Shown: positions 33,728-45,235, counted from the first letter of the stretch. The stretch: 64,000 nucleotides of DNA from Mustela lutreola (GCF_030435805.1 NC_081295.1:120441501-120505500); one strand, 5' to 3'. The notes: a model not told the origin generated them from the sequence alone. Made by a program: numbers and translations.

Positions 33728-33895
33728 ATGTGTTGACATTTCAAATAGCTGCATAATTCAGTGAACTGATCTTTTCTAATGATCAGTGCATGATGCACAA
33801 TTGTTGCAGAAGCCTGTACTGATAAAGAAATTCTTCTCAAGTGCAGGATAGGCCAATGGATTTCAGTGAATTCCTGTCATTTATCCCCTGAATCA

Positions 33896-34490
33896 GAAAC
33901 TTTAGACTCACATTCTTACTCTTCTCTCAAACCTTTCATTTTATTACTCAATACTTCGTGTCAATTCCACTTCCCAGACACCCTTAAGTATATTCTCTCA
34001 TCTTCGAACTATTTTTGATGTCTTCATTTGGAACTTTGGGAATTTTACTTGTTTTATAATAAATATTAAATCTTTAACAACAGAGAAGGTATTTCTTGAT
34101 CTTGCTACTACCTACCTCCCTGTGTCTCCTTGTTTCACTTTTTCCCTCAGTTAATCTGATTATAGATACAGATCTTTATGAAAACATGCTGATTCATGAC
34201 TGCCTGCCTTTACTTTCTTGTGGTTTCCTTTGTGTGGAATGTTCCCCTTCTCCTGCTTACTTGGAAAATTCCAAGTTACATCTATCAAAATTCCATGCAA
34301 ATGTTTCTTCCTCCAGGAAACCTTTCTTGACCTGCTTCATACCAGTAAGAGTTAGTCCCCTTATTTTTTCTGGGTTACTTTGTATTTTTTTCTATTGCTG
34401 TACTTATCCTTCTGTAATGTTTTTTCTTTCTGTAGAATTCTTGTTACAGAATTATCTTTTGGTGTGATGATGTTTATACACACACATATG
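33896..34490. other. Spacer with a 123-codon chance ORF
   Basis: Pyrimidine-rich. The + ORF 34096-34467 is hydrophobic because of T-rich codons; no domain recognised. Confidence 0.4.
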
Positions 34491-34514
34491 TATGTCTATC
34501 TATCTATCTCTCTA

Positions 34515-34703
34515 TATTTTAAAGATTTTGTTTATTTAAGAGAGAGAGTGAGAGAGAGAGCACCAGTAGGGGAAGGGGCAGAGGCAGAGGAAGAAGCAGT
34601 CCTCTCCTTGAGCAGGGAGTCCACAGGGCTCAATCCTGGGACTCCAGGACCATGACCCAAGCCACAGGCAGACGTTTAACTGACTGAGCACTCAGGTACC
34701 TCT
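34515..34703 (-). mobile_element. Can-SINE, older
   Basis: TTAAAGATTTTGTTTATTTA, GA-rich stretch and ACTGAGCACTCAGGTACC. A short (TATC)n run sits beside its tail at about 34493-34512. Confidence 0.82.
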
Positions 34704-35210
34704 ATGTTTACCTATTTTGAGCAATCCCATGAGAAACAGGCCTGGGAAACCCCCATTGGGCTTCCTAAAACAATATTGTTGAGAGGTTCACTTTTAAAAG
34801 TAGGAACTTGAGAAATTTTCTGGTCTTGCTATCATATCAATTATTCTTTTGGATTTGTTTTATATTATAGCTACTATTAACACCGTTTTGAGTTGGTGCT
34901 GGAAAATTTAAGCCAAAATTTTTGCCTATGTCTAGATTTTGTGATCTAAATTACTTTCATTTTAGACTCTAATGAGGTGTCTTGCTTCATGTGAACTGAA
35001 GTCTGGCAAAGTCCATTTTCCCATATTGATACTGGGAAACAGTATGGGAGTCACTAATGTGCAGAAATTGCAACCTGAAATCAGCAAATCTCCCGTTTTA
35101 CAATCCACTGTTGCTCTCTGGAGGATACATAGGTGGGTGGTGCTTGGTGTTGAGAAGCTTAGGGAAGCCATACGGTTGTGTTTTCTCTTTTAATATGTGC
35201 ATTATATTCC

Positions 35211-35308
35211 CCTTGGAAAGGGGTTGTTGGATAATTTTCAGCCTTCCCAAGAAGCTAATTATTTCCTCCATTATTTGAGAGGAGATTTTTTCCCCTCCCT
35301 TCCTGTGT
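35211..35308 (-). repeat. Unidentified interspersed repeat, copy 1
   Basis: The reverse complement (ACACAGGAAGGG..., CAAATAATGGAGGAAATAAT, TTCTTGGGAAGGCTG, CTTTCCAAGG) aligns with 52090-52200 on + at an estimated three quarters identity. Family not recognised. Confidence 0.5.
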
Positions 35309-35439
35309 AAAAACATGGGTTAATTGTGAAATGGGAAGTGAGGTATCCAAGAGGATCTAGAACCTCAAACTTCAGCTGTTTTGGTGCAGAAGCTGCACAT
35401 TTTTTTTCTTTTTTAAAAAATTAGATCTGATTTTTTAAA

Positions 35440-35865
35440 ATTTTTAATTTTTTATAAACATATATTTTTATCCCCAGGGGTACAGGTCTGTGAATCGCCA
35501 GGTTTACACACTTCACAGCACTCACCAAAGCACATACCCTCCCCAATATCCATAACCCCACCCCCCTTCTCCCAACCCCCTTCCCCCCAGCAACCCTCAG
35601 TTTGTTTTGTGAGATTAAGAGTCACTTATGGTTTGTCTCCCTCCCAGTCCCATCTTGTTTCATTTATTCTTCTCCTGCCCACTTAAGCCCCCATGTTGCA
35701 TCACCACTTCCTCATATCAGGGAGATCATATGATAGTTGTCTTTCTCTGCTTGGCTTATTTCGCTAAGCATGATATGCTCTAGTTCCATCCATGTTGTCG
35801 CAAATGGCAAGATTTCATTTCTTTTGATGGCTGCATAGTATTCCATTGTGTATATATAAGAGTGG
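35440..35865 (-). mobile_element. Young 5'-truncated L1 3' end
   Basis: Reverse carnivore L1 3' UTR and ORF2 end. Perfect 18-base duplication TAGATCTGATTTTTTAAA at 35422-35439 and 35866-35883. Confidence 0.93.
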
Positions 35866-35883
35866 TAGATCTGATTTTTTAAA

Positions 35884-36064
35884 GACGATTTTATTTATTT
35901 ATTTGACAGACAGATCACAAATAGGCAGAAAGGCCGGCAGAAAGAGAGGAAGAAGCAGGCTCCATGCTGAGCAGAGAGCCCGATGTGGGGCTCTACCCCA
36001 GGACCTTGGAATCATGATCTGAGCTGAAGGCAGAGGCTTAACCCACTGAGCCACCCAGGTGCCC
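35884..36064 (-). mobile_element. Can-SINE abutting the L1 duplication
   Basis: GATTTTATTTATTTATTTGA to GCCACCCAGGTGCCC. Starts directly after the L1 target duplication, so the L1 probably inserted in or beside this SINE's tail. Confidence 0.88.
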
Positions 36065-36180
36065 TAAGAGTCTCTTATGGTTTGTCTTGCTCTCTGTTTT
36101 TATCTTTTTTTATTTTCCTTTCCTTCCCTCATGTTCCTCGGTTTTGTTTCTTAAATCCCACATGTGAGTGAAATAATATA
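36065..36180 (-). mobile_element. L1 3' UTR fragment
   Basis: AAGAGTCTCTTATGGTTTGT, TTAAATCCCACATGTGAGTG in reverse L1 order. Confidence 0.7.
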
Positions 36181-36969
36181 ATATTTGGGAGGAGCTATCC
36201 AAAAGAAATCTATCAGACGACAGTCAGGGTTTTCATGACTAGTCTCCTCTGGTTTTCAGTGGCTTTCAACACAGCATGCTCAGTCCTGTTTTTACAGCAA
36301 GAGTCAGTCAGCTAGATAACCCAAAGAAACCCAGGAAGGAAACCCAGACTTGGAGAAGGAGAGTAGGTTACACTGTTCTCGATTAAAAAACAAGGTCCTG
36401 GAAAGTTGGCCAGATATATAGTTTCCACCAGGGAAAACGCCGATCAGTTTGTATGTCTCTAGAATAGGAAATTTAAAGGCTGCGAGTCTGCTGCTTGTTT
36501 CTTGAGAACTGGTGTGGCTACATTGTGATTATCAAGGAAAGGAGCTTCTTTTGGAAGGTGCCCTTAAATTATGAGGAGGTCCTCATCTGGAGGATATTGG
36601 AAAATGAAAACTACTATCTGGCCTGTTCAATGGAACTCCTGTTTCTATTGATTCCAAGAAATTCTAATTAACTCACATGTATCCAAGATAGGAGTCTCAA
36701 ATGCATGGGGTGGGAGTGGGGGTTGGGGAGAAAGAAATTAACCAAGGTTCCTAATGCTTTAAATGTTGGTAACATTTAAGAAAAATTCCAGGCTGAGATA
36801 AGGTCAAAGTACAAAATCTGTGAACTTGAGTTCTGGCTGTCACCGTTTTCAAGAGATTGCAGAGAAAAATTCCAATCTGTAAGTTACACAATTAGGTTAA
36901 GTAAGTTAAAGAAATTAGCCTTCAGAGGATGGAAACATTTAATGATTTTCTACTTGGAAAAGGTTGCCT
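36181..36969. other. Unassigned spacer
   Basis: No repeat or ORF of note; a G-rich patch GGGGTGGGAGTGGGGGTTGG lies at about 36708-36727. Confidence 0.4.
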
Positions 36970-37345
36970 TCTCTTTTTTTATTGTTCAAATTTTTATTTA
37001 AATTCTAATTAGTTAACATACAGCGCAAAATTGGTTTCAGGAGTAGAATTCAGTGGTTCATTACTTACATACAACCCCCAGAGCTCATCACAAGTGCCCT
37101 CCTTAATACCCATCACCCACTTAACTCATCCCCCACTCACCTCCCCCCATCCATCCTCAGATTGTTCTCTATCTTTAAGAGTCTCTAATAGTTTGTTTCC
37201 CTCCCTTTCTTTTTCCCCTCCCCCCTTAATGGTTTATCTGTTTTGTTTCCTAAATTCCGCATTTGAGTGAAATCATATGGTATTTTTCTTTCTCTAATTT
37301 TTCTTAGCTAATTATACTCTAGTTCCATCCAGATCATTGTGAAAG
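36970..37345 (-). mobile_element. L1 3' UTR fragment
   Basis: TTAACATACAGCGCAAAATT, CACAAGTGCCCTCCTTAATA, TAGTTCCATCCAGATCATTG in reverse. Confidence 0.8.
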
Positions 37346-37477
37346 GCAGGAACGTTTCCTTGCAAATTAAAAAAATGTATAGACTTATTATAAAACCTTA
37401 GTTCAAAAGTAAATACTATACTCTGATAAACATAAGATGAAAAAGCACAAACTCATGTAAAGATAACTAAGTTATTT

Positions 37478-37676
37478 TTTTAAAGATTTTATTTATTTAT
37501 GTATTTTGTCAGAGAGAGAGAGAGAGAGAGAGTGAGAGCATAAGCAGGCAGAGGCAGAGAGAGAAGCAGGCTCCACGCTGAGCAAGGAGACCAGTGTGGG
37601 ACTTGATTCCAGGACCCTGGGATCAGGACCTGAGCCCAAGGCAGATGCTTAACTGACTGAGCCACCCAGGCATCCC
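37478..37676 (-). mobile_element. Can-SINE
   Basis: TTTAAAGATTTTATTTATTT, GA run, CTGAGCCACCCAGGCATCCC. Confidence 0.88.
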
Positions 37677-37899
37677 AAAAACAATGCAGTTATAATGAAT
37701 ACTTAAATAGTGGTCTTGTTGTTGCTGTTTTAACATACTTTCTGTTCCTAAAAACTTTTTGTATGAAAAATGGGGAAATATAATTCTGGCTTAATATTTT
37801 CAGTGTCTTTGATAGGTTATAAAATAAAATTCAGATATGCAACTGTACTGTAGACAAATAGTTAGTGGTCATAAAAAGATTTAAAAAATTTCTCTACTG

Positions 37900-38023
37900 T
37901 GGGGCACCTGGCTTGCTCAGTCAGTGGAGTGTGCGACTCTTGATCTCAGGGTCATAATTTGAGCCCCATGTTGGGTGTAGACGCTGTTTAAATAAACTTA
38001 AAAAACAAACAAACAAACAAACA
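37900..38023 (+). mobile_element. Short older Can-SINE
   Basis: GGGGCACCTGGCTTGCTCAG, ATGTTGGGTGTAGACG and an (AAAC)n tail; lacks the CT-rich middle. Possible duplication CTCTACTG / CTCTGCACT. Confidence 0.82.
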
Positions 38024-38263
38024 AAAACCTCTCTGCACTAAAAATCTAAACTAGTATGTAGAGGATTACTCAATAAAGTAAATTCAAGAGAACTTAATTT
38101 TAATCTAAGCTTATTTAATATTCTTGAGATGGGTAAAAATTTTCATAAGATTAAAATTATTTTGTGCATTTTGAGTTTAAATTATGTCCCTGCTCTGATT
38201 TCATCATGTATAAAATAAAAATGCAGTCATAGCATTTTTGTACATATGAAACCATGCTTTTTG

Positions 38264-38458
38264 GGGCTCCTGGGTGGCTCAGTGGGTTAAGCCTCTGCCT
38301 TTAGCTCAGGTCATGATCCCCAGGTCCTAGGATCCAGCCCACAATGGGCTCTCTTGCTCAGCAGGGAGCCTGTTTCCTCCTCTCTGTCTGCTTGCCTCTC
38401 TGCTTACTTGTGATCTCTGTCTGTTGAATAAATAAACAAAATCTTTAAAAAAAAAACT
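38264..38458 (+). mobile_element. Can-SINE
   Basis: GGGGCTCCTGGGTGGCTCAG to ATCTTTAAAAAAAAAACTAC. Confidence 0.92.
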
Positions 38459-38659
38459 ACAAAAAACCCCATGTTTTCTTTTTTTAAAATATACTTTTTT
38501 GGGGGGAGCAGTTTCAGGTTTATAGTAAAACTGAGTGGAAAGTACAGATAGTTTTCATATGTTCCCTCACTTCCTATCTTCTCTAAAATTCCTCTGTTAG
38601 TAACATCTTGCATTAGTGTGGGATATTTGTTACAATTGATGAGCCCGTGACATTACATT

Positions 38660-38843
38660 TAAAATATTTCGTTTATTTATTTGGGATAGAGAGTGAGAAA
38701 GAGATCATGAGCAGGGGTAGGGATAGGGTAGAGGGAGAAACAGACACCCCGCTGAGCAGGGAGCCCAATGTGTGGCTCCAGGATCCTGGGGTCATGACCT
38801 AGCTGAAGGCAGAGGCTTAACCAACTGAGCCACCCAGGCATTC
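38660..38843 (-). mobile_element. Can-SINE in old L1
   Basis: AATATTTCGTTTATTTATTT to GAGCCACCCAGGCATTC. Confidence 0.82.
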
Positions 38844-38851
38844 TGTTGTCA

Positions 38852-39036
38852 CATTTTTTTTTTTTTTAAGATTTATTTATTTGTCAGAGAGAGAGAGAGG
38901 GCACATACAAGCAGGTATGGGCGGAGAGGGAAGCAGGCTCCCCACCAAGCAAGGAGCCCAACGGGACTCCATCCCAGGACCCTAGGTCCATGGCCTGAGC
39001 TGAAGGCATCGGCTTAACTGAGTCACCCAGGCATTT
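38852..39036 (-). mobile_element. Can-SINE in old L1
   Basis: TTTTTAAGATTTATTTATTT to GAGTCACCCAGGCATTTCC; begins only about ten bases after the previous SINE. Confidence 0.82.
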
Positions 39037-39078
39037 CCAAAATTATTTTCATTTGTTTTTTTCTTTTACACTTTATGT

Positions 39079-39256
39079 TTTAAAGATTTTATTTATTTGT
39101 CAGAGACTGTACACAAGCATGAGGAGCAGCAGGCAAAGGCAGAGAGCGAAGCAGGCTTCCTGCTGAGCAAGGAACCCAATGCAGGATCCCAGGACCCTGG
39201 GATCATGAGCTGAGCTGAAGGCAGATGCTTAACCAACTTAGCCGTCCAGGCATCCT
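39079..39256 (-). mobile_element. Can-SINE in old L1
   Basis: TTTTAAAGATTTTATTTATT to TTAGCCGTCCAGGCATCC. Confidence 0.82.
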
Positions 39257-39478
39257 GTTGTTACATTATTAAGCAAAGTCTCTAGTTTTACATTAGGGTT
39301 CAGTCTTTGTTTGTATATTCTTGTACAGTTTTTGTACATTGACAAGTGTGTAATTAAATGTATCCAACATTTCAGTATCATACAGAATAGCTTCACTGCC
39401 CTGAAAATGCCCTGAGCTCCATCTGTCCTTCTCTGCGTCCCTCTTTCCCAATGAACCCCTGGTGGTCACTGATCTTTT

Positions 39479-39681
39479 TTTTTTTTTAAATTTAAAGGTT
39501 TTATTTATTTATTTGACAGAGAGAGAGATCACAAGTAGACAGAGAGGCAGGCAGAGAGAGAGAGGAGGAAGCAGGCTCCCTGCTGGGCAGAGAACCCGAT
39601 GCGGGACTCGATCCTAGGACCCTGAGATCATGACCCGAGCCGAAGGCAGGGGCTTTAACCCACTGAGCCACCCAGGCACCT
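39479..39681 (-). mobile_element. Can-SINE in old L1, young
   Basis: Duplication GTCACTGATCTTTT at 39465-39478 and 39682-39695, perfect. Confidence 0.93.
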
Positions 39682-40180
39682 GTCACTGATCTTTTCACTG
39701 TATTTTTATTGTCACCAATTTGATCTTTTTCAGAATGTCATATAGTTGGGAATCACAGTATGTATCCTTTTCAGATGACTTCTTTCACTTAGCAATATAC
39801 ATTTAAATTTCCTCCATGTCTTTTTGTGGTTTGATAGCTCATTTAAAAAAATTGCTTAATAATATTCCATTGTGTGAATGTACCAATTTGTTTATCCATT
39901 TACCCATTGAAGGTTATCTTGTTACAAGATTTGGCAGTCCCCATATTTTCAACTTGAAATGCTCCATTAAGAGGAATATCCTAAATTTCATTCACTTACC
40001 TTCCAGAGCAGACTTTGCTATGTCTTAAGTTAATGTCTAGAAGTTTGCAAGTGAGTCATGGGTCCTCAGATAGAGATACAATTTAAATATTCAGTATCAC
40101 AAATGACACGGAATCCTCATGTCACTTCAACTACAGTATCTGGTAAAAGTTAAGGTGTCCTATTTCTCAGATGATTTTTT

Positions 40181-40366
40181 TTTAAAGATTTTATTTATTT
40201 ATTTGACAGAGAGAAATTACAAGTACACTGAGAGGCAGGCAGAGAGAAAGAAGGAAGCAGGCTCCCTGCTGAGCAGAGAGCCCGATGCGGGACTCGATCC
40301 CAGGACCCTGAGATCATGACCTGAGCCGAAGGCAGCGGCTTAACCCACTGAGCCACCCAGGCGCCC
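40181..40366 (-). mobile_element. Can-SINE, young
   Basis: Perfect 16-base duplication TCTCAGATGATTTTTT at 40165-40180 and 40367-40382; near-consensus GGCGCCC end. Confidence 0.94.
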
Positions 40367-40382
40367 TCTCAGATGATTTTTT

Positions 40383-40578
40383 AAAAGGTTTTATTTATTT
40401 TTTCAAGAGAGCGTGCATGTGCATGTGTGAGCACAAGCAGGGGGAGGGCAGAGAGAGAGCAAGAAGCAGACTACCCGGTCAGCAGGGGAGCTGGAAGATG
40501 GGGGGCTGGATCCCAGGACCCTGAGATCATGAAATGAGCTGAAGGCAGATGCCTAACCGACTGAGCCACCGAGATATC
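40383..40578 (-). mobile_element. Older Can-SINE adjoining the young copy
   Basis: AAAAGGTTTTATTTATTTTT to CTGAGCCACCGAGATATCC. The younger SINE used this copy's T-rich tail as its target. Confidence 0.85.
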
Positions 40579-41596
40579 CTACAAATTCTTAATATTAATG
40601 GTGATTGTATCTTTAATATTAACCTAATAAAAACTTTTAAAATCTCTGACTTTGGGACCCGGTCTTCTGCCTAATGGTTGCTGCACTTGAGTGTATGTTT
40701 AACTTCTCAGATGTCTGTTAACATTTTTCACGATTGTCATGACTGGGTGGACAATTACAAAAACAGTAAAGAGAAGAGCTTACGTTTCTAACAGCCCTTG
40801 TGTCACTTTCTGCTGAAGACCCTGTGAAATCTTTAAATCTAGTTAATACTCAACCAACATTTCTTTATGGGAATTGAAAGCCGTACTAATGATATTCATT
40901 GGATGGTTAGAACAATTCATGAAAGACCTAAGGTTTCTAAATGCTGCAGTTGTTTTCACATTTCATTTAATATCAAGGGAAGAATCTTTGTGCTCTGAGA
41001 GGTAATCTGTATTGAGCAGCTGGACAGTTGGAGTTGAAAATCTTCCTAAATGTTCAGGATAAGGAATTGATCTGAGTTTGGGGCATGGGTCTGTCTTTCT
41101 TTCTTTCTTTCCCTAAAGAGAAAAAGAAAGAGGTTTCTGTCTTGCATGTTGAACTTATTTGCTCTGTTTTATTCAGCATGGTTCTGTGTTTGTACCAGTG
41201 TTTGTAACAGTCTCCAGGAGTAGCAGTCTTCAAATTGGGATTTTGTATTTTTGGGGGTATCAGGAAACTTTCCAAGGGGGACATAGGCACAGAAAATTTT
41301 AGGGGAATCTAGACCCCTAACATCCATGTGCACACACTTGAAACAGTGATGTGCTTAATCAAACACTTAGTGTTTTAAGCCCCTTTAAAAAATAAAAGTG
41401 GCATGCTTATGACTGCTTTTAGAGTACTCAATCTCTTTCTCCCAAGTGTACCACTTACCTATCCAAGATATAATCATGATGCCTTGACCTGGGGATAAAA
41501 TTCTCTGAGTAACAAAGAAAAAGATGGTTCAAAGCCTATATAGCCGTGAAGCCTCCTTTAACCACAACTTTGCGTCCTTCTATGTTTCTGTTAAGG
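40579..41596. other. Unassigned spacer
   Basis: No gene recognised; a short (TTTC)n run at about 41093-41111. Confidence 0.4.
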
Positions 41597-41662
41597 GCAC
41601 TGATCCTCAACCATTTTGGCCCTCAAGGGAGATGCCTGGCAATATCTGCAGACATTGGAACA

Positions 41663-41866
41663 TCTGGGTGGCTCAGTTGTTAAGCATCTGCCTTCAGCTC
41701 AGGTCATGATCTCAGGGTCCTGGAATCTAGCCCTGCATCAGGCTACCTGCTCTGAGGGAAGCCTGTTTCTCCCTTTCCCGCTGCATGTGTTCCTGCTCTC
41801 ACTCTCTCTCTCTCTCTCTCTGTCAGATAACTAACTAACTAAATAAATGAAATCTTAAAAAAAAAA
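41663..41866 (+). mobile_element. Can-SINE inside MER20
   Basis: CATCTGGGTGGCTCAGTTGT to AAATAAATGAAATCTTAAAA; CT dinucleotide tract in the middle. Confidence 0.88.
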
Positions 41867-41887
41867 ATCTGAAGCAGTTCCTGGAGC

Positions 41888-42100
41888 TCCTGGGGAGTCA
41901 GTCAGTTGGGGAACTGACTCTTGGGGAACTGACTCTTGATTTTGGCTTAGGTTGTGATCTTGGGGTTGTGGGATCCAGCCCTACATTGGGCTCCCCACTT
42001 GGCAGGAAGTTTGCTTGAGAGTCTCAGATTATCTCTCTCCCTCCATCCCTCCCCACTGCATTCTCTCTCTCTCTCAAATAAATAAATAATCTTAAAAAAA
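41888..42100 (+). mobile_element. Older Can-SINE with 17-bp internal duplication
   Basis: Head GAGCTCCTGGGGAGTCAGTC. GGGGAACTGACTCTT is repeated in tandem near 41909-41940. The tail is AAATAAATAAATAATC. It abuts the previous SINE. Confidence 0.82.
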
Positions 42101-42411
42101 TCTGAAGACATTTTTTATTGCCATAACTGATGGGTTTGGGTCAGGGATCAGTGCTAGTGGGTAGAGGTGGGGATACTGCTAAAATCCTACAATGCATGGG
42201 ATATCTGATAATGAAGAATTTATTCAACTCCAAATGTCAGTAAGACTCCAGGTTGAGTAACTTTATGTTAAGGGTGATATGTAGCCTAAGAAATGGGGGA
42301 GTTTTGGCCTGTTTTACAATATTCTGGATTTACATAATTCCTCAGTGGAAAAGTTGAAATGCTGAAAAATTATATCTGATAACCTTGAGGCTTTCTTTTC
42401 TTTCTTTCTCT

Positions 42412-42569
42412 CTTTTTTTATGATTTTATTTGAGAGAGAGAGAGAGAGAGAGAGAGCACATGATAGTGGGGTGGAGGGGCATTGGCAGAGGGAGCAGGAG
42501 AAGCAAATTCCCTGCTGAACTGGGACCCCAAGGTGGGGCTTGTCCCAGGACTGAGTCACCCAGGTGCCC
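42412..42569 (-). mobile_element. Can-SINE with shortened middle
   Basis: TATGATTTTATTTGAGAGAG to GAGTCACCCAGGTGCCC; lacks part of the head region. Confidence 0.82.
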
Positions 42570-42693
42570 AGAAGGCTTCCTTTTCTAATTTTAAAGGACT
42601 AATGGTTCCTTAGAATTGGCAAGAGATACTGATGGGGGTGGTTTTTAAATTTCATTCAGATGACAGATTTATGGTAAGGTTCTATTCTCAGTT

Positions 42694-45235
42694 TAGGGGT
42701 ACCTGTGTGGCTCAGTTGATTAAGCATTTAACTCTTGATTCATCTCAGGTCATGATTTCAGGGTCATGAGATCTAGCCCTGCACTGGGCTCACGCAGGCG
42801 TGGAGCCTACTTAAGATTCTCTCTCTCCAACATTCCCAAATCAATCAATGTGATACAACAAATTAATATGAAAAGAGAGAAGAACCACATGGTCCTCTCA
42901 ATTGATGCAGAAAAAGCATTTGACAAAATCCAGCATCCGTTCCTGATTAAAACGCTTCAAAGTATTGGGATAGAGGGAACATTCCTGAACTTCATCATAT
43001 CTATCTATGAAAGACCCACAGCAAATATCATCCTCAATGGGAAGAACCTTGCAGCCTTCCCGTTGAGATCAGGAACAAGACAAGGATGCCCACTTTCACC
43101 ACTCTTGTTCAACATAGTATTAGAAGTCCTAGCAACAGCAATCAGACAACTAAGAGAAATAAAAGGTATCCAAAGTGGCAATGAAGAAGTCAAACTCTCT
43201 CTCTTTGAAGATGACATGATTCTTTATATGGAAAACCCAAAAGACTCCACTCCCAAACTACTAGAACTCATACAGCAATTCAGCAACGTGGCAGGATACA
43301 AGTCAATGTGCAGAAATCAGTGGCTTTCTTATACACTAACAATGAAAATACAGAAAGGGAAATTAGAGAATCGATCCCATTTACTATAGCACCAAGAACC
43401 ATAAGATACCTGGGAATAAACCTAACCAAAGAGGTAAAGGATCTGTACTTGAGGAACTACAGAACACTCATGAAAGAAATCAAAGAAGACACAAAAAGAT
43501 GGAAGACCATTCCATGCTCTTGGATCGGAAAAATAAACATTGTTAAAATGTCTATACTGTCTAGAGCAACCTATACTTTTAATGCCATTCCCATCAAAAT
43601 TCCACCAGTATTCTTCAAAGAGCTGGAGCAAATAATCCAAAAATTTGTATGGAATCAGAAGAGACCCTGAATTGCTAAGGAAATGTTGAAAAACAAAAAT
43701 AAAACTGGCGGCATCACGTTACCTGATTTCAAGCTTTATTACAAAGCTGTGATCACCAAGACAGCATGGTACTGGCATCAAAACAGACACATAGACCAGT
43801 AGAACAGAGTAGAGAGCCCAGATATGGACCCTCAACTCTATGGTCAAATAATCTTCGACAAAGCAGGAAAAAATATACAGTGGAAAAAAGACAGTCTCTT
43901 CTACAAATGGTGCTGGGAAAACTGGACAGCTATATGTAGAAGAATGAAACTCAACCATTCTCTTACACCGTACACAAAGATAAACTCAAAATGGATAAAA
44001 GACCTCAATGTGAGACAGGAATCCATCAGAATCCTAGAGGAGAACATAGGCAGTAATCTCTTCGATATCAGCCACAGCAACTTCTTTCAAGATATGTCTC
44101 CAAAGGCAAAGGAAACAAAAGCGAAAATAAACTTTTGGGACTTCATCAAAATCAAAAGCTTCTGCACAGCAAAGGAAACAGTCAAAAAAGCAAAGGAGAA
44201 GATATTTGCAAATGACAGTACAGACAAAAGGTTGATATCCAGGATCTATAATGAACTCCTCAAACTCAACACACACAAAACAGGCAATCATATCAAAAAA
44301 TGGGCAGAAGATATGAACAGACACTTCTCCAATGAAGACATACAAATGGCTAGCAGACACATGAAAAAAATATTCATCATCACTAGCCATCAGGGAGATT
44401 CAAATTAAAACCACATTGAGATATCACCTTACACCAGTTAGAATGGCTAAAATTAACAAAACAGGAAACAACATGTGTTGGAGGGGATGTGGAGAAAGGG
44501 GAACTCTCTTCCACTGTTGGTGGGAATGCAAGTTGGTGCAGCCTCTTTGGAGAACAGTGTGGAGATTCCTCAAGAATTAAAAATAGAACTTCCCTATGAC
44601 CCTGCCATTGCTCTCCTGGGTATTTACCCCAAAGATACAGATGTCGTGAAAAAAAGGGCCATATGTACCCCAATGTTTATAGCAGCAATGGCCACGGTCG
44701 CCAAACTATGGAAAGAGCCAAGATGCCCTTCAACGGATGAATGGATAAGGAAGATGTGGTCCATATACACTACGGAGTATTATGCCTCCATCAGAAAGGA
44801 TGAATACCCAACTTTTGTAGCAACATGGACGGGACTGGAAGAGATTATGCTGAGTGAAATAAGTCAAGCAGAGAGAGTCAATTATCATATGGTTTCACTT
44901 ATTTGTGGAGCATAACAAATAGCATGGAGGACATGGAGAGTTAGAGAGGAGAAGGGAGTTGGGGTAAATTGGAAGGGGAGGTGAATCACGAGAGACTATG
45001 GACTCTGAAAAATAATCTGAGGGGTTTGAAGTGGCGGTGGGGGGAGGTTGGGGTACTAGGTTGTGGGTATTACAGAGGGCACGGATTGCATGGAGCACTG
45101 GGTGTGGTGAAAAAATAATGAATACTGTTATGCTGAAAATAAATTCATAAAAAAAAAAAAAGATTCTCTCTCTCCTTCTCCCTCTGCCGCCCCCCTAACC
45201 CTGCTTGCATGCATGCTCTCTTTCTCTCTAAAAAT
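42694..45235 (+). mobile_element. Can-SINE split by an L1
   Basis: The head half GGGGTACCTGTGTGGCTCAG through TACTTAAGATTCTCTCTCTCC (to 42828) and the tail half from 45160 (CTTCTCCCTCTGCCGCCC, poly(A)) form one SINE once the L1 and one copy of its target duplication are removed. Confidence 0.88.
42829..45159 (+). mobile_element. 5'-truncated L1 with ORF2 RT to C-terminus
   Basis: Inserted in a SINE with perfect duplication AAGATTCTCTCTCTCC (42813-42828, 45160-45175). ORF2 pieces: RT domain with [20 protein letters not shown] at about 43075-43140; then [14 protein letters not shown]; then [20 protein letters not shown]; then the C-terminal [20 protein letters not shown] frameshift near 43300, a stop at 43668-43670 and further shifts after 44400 break ORF2. 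The catalytic FADD box reads FEDD. Ends with AATAAATTCAT and A12. Confidence 0.93.

Larger units (their letters stand above)
31248..33895 (+). mobile_element. hAT (Charlie-type) autonomous DNA transposon remnant
   Basis: Starts CAGTAGTTCTCAAATTATGG, a hAT/MER5-like terminal repeat, followed by GGGTCCACAAGGTTAAAGC of Charlie-type 5' ends. Transposase-like blocks lie at 32.36-33.3 kb and the internal GATAGGCCAATGGATTTCAG near 33850. A clear 3' terminal repeat was not found. A SINE and a short L1 have landed inside. Confidence 0.7.
38480..39990 (-). mobile_element. Old L1 3' region carrying four SINEs
   Basis: Reverse L1M-type 3' UTR blocks separated by SINEs: GGTTTATAGTAAAACTGAGT, TTGTACATTGACAAGTGTGT, AATATTCCATTGTGTGAATG, TTGTTTATCCATTTACCCAT. 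Old and diverged. Confidence 0.65.
41597..42270 (+). mobile_element. MER20-like hAT element split by two SINEs
   Basis: Left part TCCTCAACCATTTTGGCCCT with GGCAATATCTGCAGACAT. Right part GAAGACATTTTTTATTGCC, CTAGTGGGTAGAGGTGGGGA, ATCCTACAATGCATGGGATA, CAGGTTGAGTAACTT, matching the MER20 order on both sides of the insertions. Confidence 0.72.

Noticed and set aside
42766-44915. Several 100-200 codon ORFs resembling enzymes (reverse transcriptase)
   Set aside because: They are pieces of one L1 ORF2 with target duplication and tail, not a host gene.
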